Origin: Streptomyces camponoticapitis
GTDB taxonomy: Bacteria > Actinomycetota > Actinomycetes > Streptomycetales > Streptomycetaceae
Assembly: GCF_014646115.1 (NCBI RefSeq)
Contig: NZ_BMMV01000013.1
Span: forward strand, 158,659 to 222,658
Reading direction: 5' to 3'
DNA length: 64,000 nucleotides
The position numbers were made by a program, and so were the translations under genes. Under the pieces are notes generated by a model, which had not been told where the DNA came from, did no database searches, and saw only the letters and a list, made by a program, of their open reading frames with translations. Below are positions 50,517 to 59,523 of the stretch, one piece after another. Numbering within the stretch: the stretch's first letter is position 1; each line of letters begins with the position of its first letter.

Positions 50517-52171
50517 TGTGCCTCCAGATATCGGTGCACCAGGGAGACGGCCATGGCGCCCTCGCCGACGGCCGAGGCGACGCGCTTGACCGAGGCCGCG
50601 CGTACGTCACCGGCGGCGAAGACGCCCGGGACGCTCGTCTCCAGGTGATAGGGGTCGCGTGGCAGCTGCCAGCCCGCCGGGCGCTGCCCGCTCGTCATGA
50701 GGTCCGTCCCCGTCAGGACGAATCCGCGGTCGTCGCGGGTGACACATCCGTCCAGCCAGTCCGTACGGGGCTCGGCGCCGATGAAGACGAACAGCCACGA
50801 CGTGGGGACGGACCAGCTCTCCCCGGAACGGCTGTCGCGCAGGGTCAGGCTCTGCAGATGCCCCTCGCCCTCCGCGCAGGTCACCTCGGTCCACGGATGG
50901 ACCTCGATGCTGGGGATGCCGTTGAGCTGGTCGATCAGATAGCTCGACATGGAACGCGTCAGATCGCCCTGGCGGATCAGCATGTGGACGCGGCGCGCGT
51001 AGCGGGAGAAGTAGACGGCCGCCTGCCCCGCCGAGTTGGCGCCACCGACGATGTAGACGTCCTGGTCGGAGCAGTTGATCGCCTCGGTGACGGTGGACCC
51101 GTAGAAGACACCCGTGCCGGTCAGCTCCGCCACACCGGCCGCGCCCAGCCGACGGTAGGAGACGCCGGTGGCGAGGACCACGGTGTGCGCGGTGACGGAG
51201 TTCGACTCGCCCAGACGCAGCACCCGGCCGGAGCCCGCCGCGTCCAGCGCGACGGCCCGCTGGGTGCTGAGGATCTCCGCCCCGAACTTGAGCGCCTGAC
51301 GGCGGGCCCGCTCCGTCAGCTGCTGCCCCGAGACACCGTCCGGGAAGCCCAGATAGTTCTCGATCCTGCTGCTCTGGCCGGCCTGCCCGCCGGTGGCCTG
51401 CTGCTCCACCAGCAGCGTACGGAGCCCTTCGGACGCGCCGTAGACGGCCGCGCCGAGCCCCGCGGGGCCGCCCCCGACGACGACCAGGTCGTAGAAGTCG
51501 GAGGCCGGTACGGTGCTCAGCCCGACGTGCGCCGCGAGTTCCCGCTCGGAGGGGTTCACCAGCGTCTTGCCGTCGGAGGTGACCACCATCGGCACGTCCG
51601 TCCCGGTGAGTCCCGCGGCGCTCAGCAGCCGGGTGCCCTCCGGCTCGTCGGAGAGCAGCCACCGGAAGGGCACCAGGTTGCGGGCGAGGAAGTCGCGTAC
51701 GGCGAAGGACGGCGCCGACCACCGGTGGCCGACCACGCGGGTCTCGGTGGCGACCGGGTCCGGCGTGGCGAGCCACAGTTCCAGGAGCGAGTCGATCACC
51801 GGGTAGAGGTTCTGCTCCGGCGGGCTCCACGGCTTGAGCAGATAGTGGTCGAGGTCCACGACGTTGATGGCGTCGATCGCGGCCTCGGTGTCGGCGTACG
51901 CGGTCAGCAGCACCCGGCGGGCCAGGGGGAAGAGGTCCATGGCGGCCTCAAGGAACTCCAGGCCGTTCATATGGGGCATCCGGTAGTCCGCCAGCATGAT
52001 CGCGAGCTGGTCCCCACGCAGCTTGATCTCCCGCAGTGCCCCGAGCGCCTCCTCGCCCGACACGGCGCGTACCACTCGGTAGCTCTCGCCGTAGTGCCGC
52101 CGGATGTCTCGGGCGACGGCACGTGAGACGGCCGGATCGTCATCGACGGTCAGGATTGTCGGATTCGCCAT
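50513..52171 (-). CDS. Receiver domain fused to thioredoxin-reductase-like flavoprotein
   Basis: This 552-aa protein has an N-terminal CheY-like receiver (about 1-130) with VDDD (acidic pocket), the phospho-acceptor Asp in IMLADYRMPHMNG, a Thr in LLTAYAD and Lys in YLLKPW. A linker region (about 150-220) is followed by an FAD/NAD(P) oxidoreductase domain (about 228-552; VVVGGGPAGLGAAVYGASEGL, VYIVGGANSAGQAAVYFSRYA, GVFAAGDVRAASVKRVASAVGEGAMA). The CxxC redox pair of thioredoxin reductase is not present. Phosphorylation may gate an NAD(P)H oxidoreductase, or the flavin may report redox state to the kinase. ATG at 52171 follows GGAGG. Confidence 0.9.
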   Translation of the reverse strand: MANPTILTVDDDPAVSRAVARDIRRHYGESYRVVRAVSGEEALGALREIKLRGDQLAIMLADYRMPHMNGLEFLEAAMDLFPLARRVLLTAYADTEAAIDAINVVDLDHYLLKPWSPPEQNLYPVIDSLLELWLATPDPVATETRVVGHRWSAPSFAVRDFLARNLVPFRWLLSDEPEGTRLLSAAGLTGTDVPMVVTSDGKTLVNPSERELAAHVGLSTVPASDFYDLVVVGGGPAGLGAAVYGASEGLRTLLVEQQATGGQAGQSSRIENYLGFPDGVSGQQLTERARRQALKFGAEILSTQRAVALDAAGSGRVLRLGESNSVTAHTVVLATGVSYRRLGAAGVAELTGTGVFYGSTVTEAINCSDQDVYIVGGANSAGQAAVYFSRYARRVHMLIRQGDLTRSMSSYLIDQLNGIPSIEVHPWTEVTCAEGEGHLQSLTLRDSRSGESWSVPTSWLFVFIGAEPRTDWLDGCVTRDDRGFVLTGTDLMTSGQRPAGWQLPRDPYHLETSVPGVFAAGDVRAASVKRVASAVGEGAMAVSLVHRYLEAQ

Positions 52172-52613
52172 ACCTCCATCATCGCCCCTGACGGCGCGGG
52201 GTGTGGGGTGCGGTGGACGGCGGTTGGGGGGCCGCCGCCCACCGCGGTACGGGGTGCCGGTTTCACTACTCGCAGTAATCAATGCTGGCCGTGTTCGAGA
52301 GGAAAGGTCCAGAAAACCAAGTGATGTTGGCCCTATGGAGGTAACAGGCAGTTCATAGGGTTCGCGCTCCGCGCGTGCGCCAGGCGTAGCCCCGCGCCAA
52401 GTCGGCCTCTGACGCGGGCTGTTGACAAACCCGTGACATGCTTGAAAACTCTCACTGCCCAGCCGCAGGACCTGAACTGCCAAGCTCAATTATTTGCGGT
52501 TCTCTTGCAAGATCGGGGCAGGTGTTCTGTCCTGTTTGATCGCGTCCTGCCGTCCACCCCCACCACGGACCGGCATTTCTCACTCTGTCGACCCCACGGA
52601 AACAGAGGACACC
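52172..52613. other. Intergenic region between divergent genes
   Basis: This 442-bp region separates the receiver-flavoprotein gene (minus) and the glucanase gene (plus). It contains a strong hairpin at 52210-52245 (GCGGTGG-A-CGGCGG paired with CCGCCG-C-CCACCGC) and a possible -35 TTGACA near 52422 within an AT-richer stretch running to 52520. No gene is apparent. Confidence 0.5.
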
Positions 52614-54530
52614 ATGAAGTCGAAGCATCTGCGACGACGACTGATCACCGGCATGTCCATGACCGGCCTGCTCGTCGTCGGACTCCTGCCCGCCGCGTCC
52701 GCGTCGGCCGCCGGAGGGCCCACGAAGGCCGACGGCACATCGGCTCGACCGGCCGCGGCCGAGCGCGGGGCCACCCTCCCGTACGTCGAGTACGAGGCCG
52801 AAGCCGCCGACTACGAGGGCACGTTGCTGGAGGCGGATCCGAAGCGCACCTTCGGGCACACCAACTTCGGCAGCGAGTCGTCCGGCCGTGAATCGGTACG
52901 CCTCGACAACTCGGGGCAGTTCGTGGAGTTCACCTCCACCAACGCCGCCAACTCGATCGTCGTACGCAACTCGATTCCCGACGCACCGGGCGGCGGCGGT
53001 ATCGACGCCACCCTCAGCCTCTACGCCGACGGCGCCTTCGTGCAGAAGCTGGACCTGTCGTCCAAGCACAGCTGGCTGTACGGCAACACCGACGATCCCG
53101 AGTCGCTGACCAACACGCCCCAGGCGGACGCCCGCAGGCTGTTCGACGAGTCGCACGCACTGCTGGAGAAGAGCTATCCGGCGGGCACGAAGTTCAGGCT
53201 CCAGCGCGACGCGGACGACTCCGCGTCGTTCTACATCGTCGACCTGATCGACCTGGAGCAGGTGGCGCCGCCCGTGAGCAAGCCGGCCGAGTGCACGTCG
53301 ATCACCGACTTCGGGGCGGTCCCGGACGACGGCGCCGACGACACCAAGGCAATCCAGGACGCGGTGACCGCCGACCAGAACGGCGAGATCGGCTGTGTCT
53401 GGATCCCGCCGGGCCAGTGGCGCCAGGAACAGAAGATCCTGACCGACGACCCGCAGAACCAGGGCCAGTACAACCAGATCGGGATCAGCGACGTCACGAT
53501 CCGTGGCGCCGGTATGTGGCACTCACAGCTCTACACCCTCACCGAGCCGCAGAACGCGGGCGGGATCAACCACCCGCACGAGGGCAACTTCGGCTTCGAC
53601 ATCGACGACAACACCCAGATCTCCGACATCGCGATCTTCGGCTCCGGCCGCATCCGCGGCGGCGGGGGAGCCGAGGGCGGCGTGGGCCTGAACGGGCGCT
53701 TCGGGCAGAACACCAAGATCTCGAACGTGTGGATCGAGCACGCCAACGTGGGTGTCTGGGTCGGCCGCGACTACGACAACATCCCGTCCCTCTGGGGTCC
53801 CGCCGACGGCCTTGAGTTCAGTGGGATGCGCATCCGCAACACCTACGCCGACGGCATCAACTTCACGAACGGCACCCGGAATTCGGTGGTGGACAATTCG
53901 TCCTTCCGCACCACGGGCGACGATTCGCTCGCCATCTGGGCCAACCGGTACGTGAAGGACCCGGCGGTCGACATCGCGCACGACAACTCGTTCACCGACA
54001 ACACGATCCAGCTGCCGTGGCGCGCCAACGGCGTCGCGATATACGGCGGTTACGGCAACAAGGTGCAGAACAACCTGATCGCCGACACCGCCAACTATCC
54101 CGGCATCATGCTGGCGACCGACCACGATCCGCTGCCGTTCTCGGGCGAGACCCTGCTCACCGGAAACGCCCTCCACCGCACGGGCGGCGCCTTCTGGAAC
54201 GAGGGCCAGGAGTTCGGGGCGATCACCATTTTCCCGGCGAGCCGGGACATCACCGGAGTGAAGATCAGGGACACCGAGATCTCCGACTCGACGTATGACG
54301 GCATTCAGTTCAAGAACGGTGGCGGCAACGTACCGGACGTCGAGATCAGCGGTGTGACGATCGACAAGTCCAACAACGGTTCCGGCATCCTCGCGATGGG
54401 CGGTGCCCGCGGCAGCGCGACGCTGACGGACGTGACCATCACGAACTCGGCCGAGGGCGATGTCCTCATAGAGCCCGGGTCGGGATTTGTCATCAACGGC
54501 GGCCCCGGCACGCGGCGGACCGCGAACTGA
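52614..54530 (+). CDS. Secreted GH87-like alpha-1,3-glucanase/mycodextranase
   Basis: This 638-aa secreted protein has a signal peptide (about 1-34; RRRLITGMSMTGLLVVGLLPAASASA), an N-terminal CBM35-like beta-sandwich (about 55-215; YVEYEAEAADYEGTLL...FVEFTSTNAANSIVVRNSIPD), and a right-handed beta-helix catalytic domain (about 225-638). The helix contains the acidic motifs DGINFTNGTRNSVVDNSSFRTTGDDSLAIW and NIPSLWGPADGLEFSG typical of family GH87. It probably degrades fungal-wall alpha-1,3-glucan or nigeran. It uses its own promoter and ends at an intrinsic terminator. Confidence 0.82.
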   Translation: MKSKHLRRRLITGMSMTGLLVVGLLPAASASAAGGPTKADGTSARPAAAERGATLPYVEYEAEAADYEGTLLEADPKRTFGHTNFGSESSGRESVRLDNSGQFVEFTSTNAANSIVVRNSIPDAPGGGGIDATLSLYADGAFVQKLDLSSKHSWLYGNTDDPESLTNTPQADARRLFDESHALLEKSYPAGTKFRLQRDADDSASFYIVDLIDLEQVAPPVSKPAECTSITDFGAVPDDGADDTKAIQDAVTADQNGEIGCVWIPPGQWRQEQKILTDDPQNQGQYNQIGISDVTIRGAGMWHSQLYTLTEPQNAGGINHPHEGNFGFDIDDNTQISDIAIFGSGRIRGGGGAEGGVGLNGRFGQNTKISNVWIEHANVGVWVGRDYDNIPSLWGPADGLEFSGMRIRNTYADGINFTNGTRNSVVDNSSFRTTGDDSLAIWANRYVKDPAVDIAHDNSFTDNTIQLPWRANGVAIYGGYGNKVQNNLIADTANYPGIMLATDHDPLPFSGETLLTGNALHRTGGAFWNEGQEFGAITIFPASRDITGVKIRDTEISDSTYDGIQFKNGGGNVPDVEISGVTIDKSNNGSGILAMGGARGSATLTDVTITNSAEGDVLIEPGSGFVINGGPGTRRTAN

Positions 54531-54654
54531 GACAAACGGCCGGGACAAACGACCGACACAAGCGTGGGACAAGCGACTGAAACGGGCAATTGAGATGCAC
54601 TGACCGCTTTCCCGCCCGAAAAGACCGATCGACGAGTCCGCTCAACCGGCCCGT

Positions 54655-54712
54655 TCGACGCCTTCCGTACCGCTCCCGAGTGAGGGGCACCCGGAAGGCG
54701 TCGAGTCTTTTT
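54655..54712 (+). terminator. Intrinsic terminator with T-run
   Basis: TCGACGCCTTCCG pairs perfectly with CGGAAGGCGTCGA across a 24-base loop, followed by GTCTTTTT. It ends the glucanase transcript just before the convergent receptor gene. Confidence 0.8.
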
Positions 54713-54734
54713 GGGACTAAACGGGCGACTCATA

Positions 54735-54757
54735 AAACAGATTGGTCGGTTTTATTT
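54735..54757. promoter_or_regulatory. Possible off-promoter receptor box at the 3' end of the receptor gene
   Basis: Read on the minus strand this is AAACCG-ACCAATCT-GTTTTAT, the same left arm and 8-bp spacing as the boxes in the afsA and regulator promoters. It is also an inverted repeat ATAAAAC-N10-GTTTTAT. It overlaps the stop codon of the receptor gene and has no promoter around it, so function is uncertain. Confidence 0.35.
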
Positions 54758-55399
54758 CTCCTGGAGGGCCTCGATCTCCGCGTAGATGCGCTCGCCCCGG
54801 TCCGGTGCCATGTCCAGTCTCGCCAGCACGGCCGGCACGGCGATGCTCGGCAGGACATGGCTGAGAAGCACCGAGATCCGGTGGTCGAGGTCCGCGCGGT
54901 CGCACAGTACGTGGGACATCGTCTGCACTCCGGCGAAGGCGCCGGTGAACAGCTCGGCGGTCTCCCTGAGGTTCACATGGGGCAGGAGCTCCCCCTGCTC
55001 CTTCGCCTGGCGCAGCATGTCCTCGTTCTGCGCGACCCATGACTCGAACGGTGTGCCGCGGTTGATGCCGAGAGCGCCCTGGTCGAGCGCCAGGCCGGTA
55101 CTGGCCCGCACCAGCGGGTCGTGGCGCAGCCGGTGCGCGAGGACCATGCCCTGGTCCACCAGCACCTGGAGTTTGCTGCTCTGGTCGGGGAACGGTCCGA
55201 CCGCCAGTTGGGCGTCGAGGACCCCGAGCGCGAGGTCTTCCTTCGAGGTGAAGTGGAAGTACAGGGCGCCCTTGGTCACCCCCGCCCGCGTGAGGATCTC
55301 GCCGACGGTGGCCGAGTTGTAGCCGCGCTCGTCGAAGACGGCCGCCGCCGCTTCGAGGATCGACCGGCGGGTCCGGATTGCACGGTCTTGCTGCGCCAT
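54752..55399 (-). CDS. Gamma-butyrolactone receptor (ArpA/ScbR family)
   Basis: This 215-aa TetR-type protein has the N-terminal signature of autoregulator receptors (QQDRAIRTRRSILEAAAAVFDERGYNSATVGEILTRAGVTKGALYFHFTSKEDLALGVLDAQ, about 3-65). The ligand domain keeps the conserved Trp in FESWVAQNEDML (about 123), typical of true receptors. The gene is divergent from the afsA-like gene, the standard arrangement in which the receptor represses the synthase until butyrolactone binds. The ATG follows AGGAGGG. It is the best candidate for binding the four promoter boxes described here. Confidence 0.92.
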   Translation of the reverse strand: MAQQDRAIRTRRSILEAAAAVFDERGYNSATVGEILTRAGVTKGALYFHFTSKEDLALGVLDAQLAVGPFPDQSSKLQVLVDQGMVLAHRLRHDPLVRASTGLALDQGALGINRGTPFESWVAQNEDMLRQAKEQGELLPHVNLRETAELFTGAFAGVQTMSHVLCDRADLDHRISVLLSHVLPSIAVPAVLARLDMAPDRGERIYAEIEALQEK

Positions 55400-55451
55400 C
55401 AGGCTCCCTCCTGTCTTACGTAGATTTGTAGTCGGTCTGTGACGACAGGTA

Positions 55452-55483
55452 TTGAAAAAAAAACCGCTTCGTACGTATCTTAT
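55452..55483 (+). promoter_or_regulatory. Receptor box 1 within the afsA-type promoter
   Basis: -35 TTGAAA (55452-55457), an 18-bp spacer and -10 TATCTT (55476-55481). The box AAACCG-CTTCGTAC-GTATCTTAT (55461-55483) fills the spacer and covers the -10. It resembles the autoregulatory elements known for ScbR-like receptors. Confidence 0.75.
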
Positions 55484-55538
55484 GCGGAGGTGGGCAGCAC
55501 CACCTACTCCTTTGCCGGACGACTTTCAGGCGGAATCA

Positions 55539-56570
55539 ATGATTCAGGCACAGTTGGCCAGCACCGAAGCAGTCCAGGCCGATCAGGCGACGGTCCTCAC
55601 CGAGACCGGCACTCACCTCTCCATGACGGCGGAAGAACAGCCCGTCAAGGTCGCCAAGGAGTGGGTGCACCGCTCCGAGGCGGCCGATGTCCTCCCCACC
55701 GGTTGGACACGGCTCGCCGACAACCGATTCTCCATCACCGCACGGTGGCCTCTCGCCCACCGGTCGTTCACCCCGGTGGGCGGAGCGCACCACGACCCCG
55801 TGCTGGTCGCCGAGACCATGCGGCAGGCAACCATGCTGCTGGCCCACGCCGAGTTCGGCGTGCCGGTCGGTGACCACTTCGTGATGGCGGAGATGCGGTA
55901 CGCCGCCGAACTGGCGGGCCTCGCCCTGGGGCCCTGCCCCGCCGACATAGACATGGACGTCATCTGCTCGGAGATACGCCGCCGGGGACAGGGCCTGCGC
56001 TCCATGCGGGTCGCCTACACCCTCAGCAGAGGGAGACGCGTCTTCGCGACGGGCGGGGGACACATCCACTGCACCTCCGCCAGCGCCTACCGCCGGCTCC
56101 GCGGCGAGCACATGGCGGCCGTCGGCAGGCCCGTACCGCTCCTGCCCGGCGTCCCCCCGCAGGAAGTGGCGCGGGCCAGTCCGGACGACGTGGTCCTCTC
56201 CGCCGGCGACCGGCCCGGAAGCTGGCTGCTGCGGGTCGACACCACACACCCGGCCCTCTTCGGACGTCCCAACGACCACATCCCCGGGATGCTGCTGGTC
56301 GAGGCGGTACGACAGGCCGCCGCGGCGGCCACCCGGACCGGACCGCTGCTCCTCACCGGCCTCGACATGCGCTACACCCGCTACGCGGAGCTGGACACCC
56401 CCTGTGTCATCCAGGCGGAGGTGATCCCCTCCGACGACCGTGACACGGTCGACGTCCGTGTCACCGGCAGCCAGGACGGTCACCCGGTCTTCGAGGGCAC
56501 CATCAGCGCCCCCCGCGCCCGCGCCAAGGTCTTCATTCCCCGGCCCCGGTCGAGTTCCGGCCCGCGCTGA
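55539..56570 (+). CDS. afsA: AfsA/ScbA-family butyrolactone synthase
   Basis: This 343-aa protein has two AfsA hotdog repeats: residues about 40-160 (VAKEWVHRSEAADVLPTGWTRLADNRFSITARWPLAHRSFTPVGGAHHDPVLVAETMRQ) and about 205-320 (WLLRVDTTHPALFGRPNDHIPGMLLVEAVRQAAAAA). The family condenses a beta-ketoacyl-ACP with dihydroxyacetone phosphate, the first committed step of A-factor-type signals. ATG at 55539 is the proposed start; ATG at 55482 is also in frame but lies within the promoter. The gene has its own receptor box. Downstream tailoring enzymes (SDRs, P450) follow. Confidence 0.92.
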   Translation: MIQAQLASTEAVQADQATVLTETGTHLSMTAEEQPVKVAKEWVHRSEAADVLPTGWTRLADNRFSITARWPLAHRSFTPVGGAHHDPVLVAETMRQATMLLAHAEFGVPVGDHFVMAEMRYAAELAGLALGPCPADIDMDVICSEIRRRGQGLRSMRVAYTLSRGRRVFATGGGHIHCTSASAYRRLRGEHMAAVGRPVPLLPGVPPQEVARASPDDVVLSAGDRPGSWLLRVDTTHPALFGRPNDHIPGMLLVEAVRQAAAAATRTGPLLLTGLDMRYTRYAELDTPCVIQAEVIPSDDRDTVDVRVTGSQDGHPVFEGTISAPRARAKVFIPRPRSSSGPR

Positions 56571-56647
56571 GTTCTCACATTCTTCACGCGCCACGCATTT
56601 CCCGCGCGCTCCGTACTCTCCACGCTCTCCGCGTCGTCTGAGTCTTC

Positions 56648-56685
56648 CGCGCCATCCGCGCCATGCGCCATCCGCGCCATCCGCG
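56648..56685 (+). repeat. Short tandem repeat in a pyrimidine-rich spacer
   Basis: Four imperfect copies of CGCGCCATC lie in the 231-bp gap between the afsA-like and epimerase-like genes. The whole gap is strongly biased to C and T on the plus strand (recurring TTCNCGC). It may have arisen by slippage. Confidence 0.55.
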
Positions 56686-56801
56686 TTCCTCGCATTCTTC
56701 GGCCCCTTCGGGCTTCTCGCGTACTTCGCGCTTCCTGCTTTCCTCGCGGCGGATCTCACGATCCGCACGCGGTTCGTGCGTCCTATGGGGGGACAGCGAC
56801 C

Positions 56802-57830
56802 ATGACATCGACGTTTCTCATCACCGGAGCGAGCGGCTTCGTAGGAAGCCATGTCACCAAAGCGGCACGGGCCGACCCGGGGGTCCGGTTACGACTGCTG
56901 ACGCACCGCCGCCCGCCCGCAGGCGCCCCGGGCGGCGCGACGGCGGAGGAAACGATCCGGCGGGACCTCACCACCGCCGGCTCACTGCACGGCGTCTGCG
57001 ACGGCGTGGACGCCGTCATCCACTGCGCCACGTACATCGGCGGCGACGACCGGACCGCCGAGTCGGTGAACGACCACGGCACCCGGGCCCTGGTGGCGGA
57101 GGCCGCACGGTGCTCCGTCCCCGTCGTGCAGGCGAGCACGGCCGCTGTCTACGGCCGCGGCCCGTTCCGAGAAGCGCCGCCCGGAACGCTGCCGCTCGCG
57201 CCCATCTCCTCCACCAGCCGTACGCGCGCCGCGGGAGAGCGTCACGTACTGGAGGCCGGGGGAGTGGTCCTGCGCCCGCACCTCGTCTACGGCACGGGCG
57301 ACAGATGGCTGGTGGGCGGGCTCCTGGCGCTGCTGCGCCAACTGTCCGCCACCGTCACCGGATGCGACTCGCTGCACTCGATGATCGACGCGGACACCCT
57401 GGGCCGCGCCGCTCTGGCCGCCGCGCACCGGGCGCGGGGCCTGGCCGGCGTGCACCATCTCAACCACCCGGAGCCGGTGACCGGTTCGGACATCCTGGCC
57501 GCACTCGGCCGCTACGCGGGCGAGGCGGTCGCCTCGCGGGCGGTGGACCTGGCCACCGCCCGGGGACGGGTCGCCGGCGACCCACGCGCCCTGCACCACC
57601 TTCAACTGCTCGCGGTGGACCACTGGTTCGCCGAGGACGGGCTCTGGGAACGGCTCGGGTGCGGCCCCGGGGCGGGCTTCGCCGCCTGTTTCCCGCTCCA
57701 CGACGGCTGGTACCGGGGGCAGTCGCGTACGGCCTCCTGGCCGTCCGCGCCGCCCCCGTCACCTTCCGCCCACGCCCCGTGGGCACCGCCTCCGGTCAGT
57801 GCACGGAGGCCGGTTCGGACGCCGCCGTGA
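56802..57830 (+). CDS. NAD-dependent epimerase/dehydratase-like protein
   Basis: This 342-aa extended-SDR protein has the cofactor motif LITGASGFVGSHV (about 6-18), the acidic IRRDLTTAGSL site, and AVIHCATYIGG. The usual catalytic YxxxK is not found: the matching segment is STSRTRAAGE, although VYGRGPF and LRPHLVYGTGDRW are typical. It may still bind NAD(P)H but act differently. The position after afsA parallels reductase genes of butyrolactone clusters (such as the JadW2 position). The C-terminus is Pro/Ser-rich and overlaps the end of the P450 gene by 35 bp on the other strand. Confidence 0.75.
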   Translation: MTSTFLITGASGFVGSHVTKAARADPGVRLRLLTHRRPPAGAPGGATAEETIRRDLTTAGSLHGVCDGVDAVIHCATYIGGDDRTAESVNDHGTRALVAEAARCSVPVVQASTAAVYGRGPFREAPPGTLPLAPISSTSRTRAAGERHVLEAGGVVLRPHLVYGTGDRWLVGGLLALLRQLSATVTGCDSLHSMIDADTLGRAALAAAHRARGLAGVHHLNHPEPVTGSDILAALGRYAGEAVASRAVDLATARGRVAGDPRALHHLQLLAVDHWFAEDGLWERLGCGPGAGFAACFPLHDGWYRGQSRTASWPSAPPPSPSAHAPWAPPPVSARRPVRTPP

Positions 57831-59079
57831 CGGGACCGTGCAGCAGGACGGGGAGTTCCCGCTGGCCGTTGGAGATGAACGACTCCAGCGGCGCCGGGAC
57901 CCGCCCGGGGTCGGCCAGCACCAGGTCCGGGAATCGTCCGAACAGCGCCTCCAGCGCCAACGAGCCCTCCAGCAGGGCCAGTTGCCGACCGAGACAGTGG
58001 TGGGTCCCGAAGCCGAACGCCATGTGGTCGCCCCGGTTCTCGCGGGTCAGGTCGTAGCGGTCGGCGTCCGGGCCGTGCCGGTGCGGATCACGGCCGGCCG
58101 CCGCGAACGAGATGACGATGGGGTCACCCTTCGGGATGGTCACCGGACCGATCGCGATGTCCTCGACCGCGTAGCGCAGTACGGCGTTCGCGCCCGGCGC
58201 CTCGTGGCGCAGCGACTCCTCGACGGCGTCGTCCCACGTCGCGCCGCCGGACTTGACCAGGAAGAGCTGCCGGGGATGGGTGAGGAGCGCGTACACCGCG
58301 TTGCCGATGAGGTTGACGGTCGTCTCGTACCCGGCGGTGAACAGCAGGATCAGGGTGTCGATGAGCTCCTTCTCGCTGAGGACCGTGCCGTCATCCTCGT
58401 CCCGTGCGGCGACGAGTGCGCTGGTCAGGTCCTCGCCCGGCGACTGCCGCTTGGCCGCGAGGAGCTCGGCCATCGTCACGTACAGCCGGCGTCCGTTGGC
58501 CTCGGCCTCCTCCGGCGTGCACGAGGTGTGGAAGAAGCCCTTGATGATGGCGTGCAGATCGGCGCGGGTGCCCTCCGGGATCCCGAACAGCTCGCACACC
58601 ACCTCGCTGGGCAGCAGATCGGCGAACTCGGCCCGCAGATCGACCGGCTGACCGGGCGGAAGGCTCGCGAGCCGGTCCAGCAGCCCGCCGATCAGGGCCT
58701 CGATCCGAGGGCGCAGAGCGGCTACGCGGCGCCTGGTGAAGGCCGCGGCCACGGGCTTGCGGAGCCGGGCGTGGTCGGTGCCGTACGCCGTGACCATGTT
58801 CTGTACGGAGACCCAGATCGCGAGCGGCCAGCCGGGGGAGATCTTCCCGTCGATCCAGTCCGGCCAGTGGCGGTAGGCGTCCTTGGAGACCCGGGGATCG
58901 ACGAGCAGTTCCTTCATCACGTCGTAACTCGTGACCGACCAGGCCATGACTCCGCCGGGAAGTTCGATACGGGCCACCGGACCGTGTTCACGCAGTGCGG
59001 ATATCTCTCCTTGTATATCGCTTCCTGTGGGATCCAGTGCGAGAAAAGGGCATGCCTGAGCGTCCAACATGAGTCCCAT
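57796..59079 (-). CDS. Cytochrome P450 (CYP107-like)
   Basis: This 427-aa bacterial class I P450 has the I-helix LLFTAGYETTVNLIGNAV (Ala-Gly-x-x-Thr), the ExxR motif in ESLRHEAP, and the heme loop FGFGTHHCLGRQLA with the proximal Cys. ATG at 59079 (MGLMLDAQACPFLALDPTG) gives the normal N-terminus; ATG at 59070 is possible and the frame is open upstream to 59199. It needs a ferredoxin and a reductase, which are not encoded here. In this setting it may oxidise the butyrolactone precursor (as P450s do for SRB and avenolide signals) or the polyketide product. Confidence 0.9.
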   Translation of the reverse strand: MGLMLDAQACPFLALDPTGSDIQGEISALREHGPVARIELPGGVMAWSVTSYDVMKELLVDPRVSKDAYRHWPDWIDGKISPGWPLAIWVSVQNMVTAYGTDHARLRKPVAAAFTRRRVAALRPRIEALIGGLLDRLASLPPGQPVDLRAEFADLLPSEVVCELFGIPEGTRADLHAIIKGFFHTSCTPEEAEANGRRLYVTMAELLAAKRQSPGEDLTSALVAARDEDDGTVLSEKELIDTLILLFTAGYETTVNLIGNAVYALLTHPRQLFLVKSGGATWDDAVEESLRHEAPGANAVLRYAVEDIAIGPVTIPKGDPIVISFAAAGRDPHRHGPDADRYDLTRENRGDHMAFGFGTHHCLGRQLALLEGSLALEALFGRFPDLVLADPGRVPAPLESFISNGQRELPVLLHGPVTAASEPASVH

Positions 59080-59523
59080 CGCTTGACCGGCACTCCGGCC
59101 GGTGGAACGGTCTCTGGAAAAGCTGCCGGGCACGAATATCGCGCTCACCGGAAACATGATGCCGTATTTCCTCCCAACAAGGCGAGAGTTGAGCGCCACA
59201 ATAATGCGGGATTGCCGTGGTGTGCTGTCACGGCCCGCGTCCCGACATGGCTCGCAGGGCTTGCCTGGACGCCTGTCAGGACTCGCGTACCGGTCTTTGT
59301 CGGGATTTCTTGTCGGTGCGCCGCGTTACGGCGCGATTAAACTGATCGGACGCCATTGGCAAGGGGACGGCGAAAGTGCGAAGCCGCATTCCGCTTAAAG
59401 TCCCTCGAACATCCGCCCGATGGTCGGATAAACTCCGGCCGAGACCTTCGGGGAGGTGTTCCTCTGAGCGTTCCGCTCTGATCCAATTTCATTGCCTGAT
59501 GGGGTAACAGGGGGGATTTCCGC
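59080..59523. other. Intergenic region between divergent P450 and SDR genes
   Basis: This 444-bp interval is less GC-rich than the flanks and should hold two divergent promoters. No box of the AAACCR-N8-GTWTST type and no clear inverted repeat was found. The SDR start has only a weak GGGGGGAT site. Confidence 0.5.

Noticed and set aside
54735..54757. Terminator for the convergent glucanase and receptor genes
   Set aside because: The stem is AT-only and weak. A much better terminator with a T-run stands at 54655-54712; the site fits the receptor-box pattern instead.
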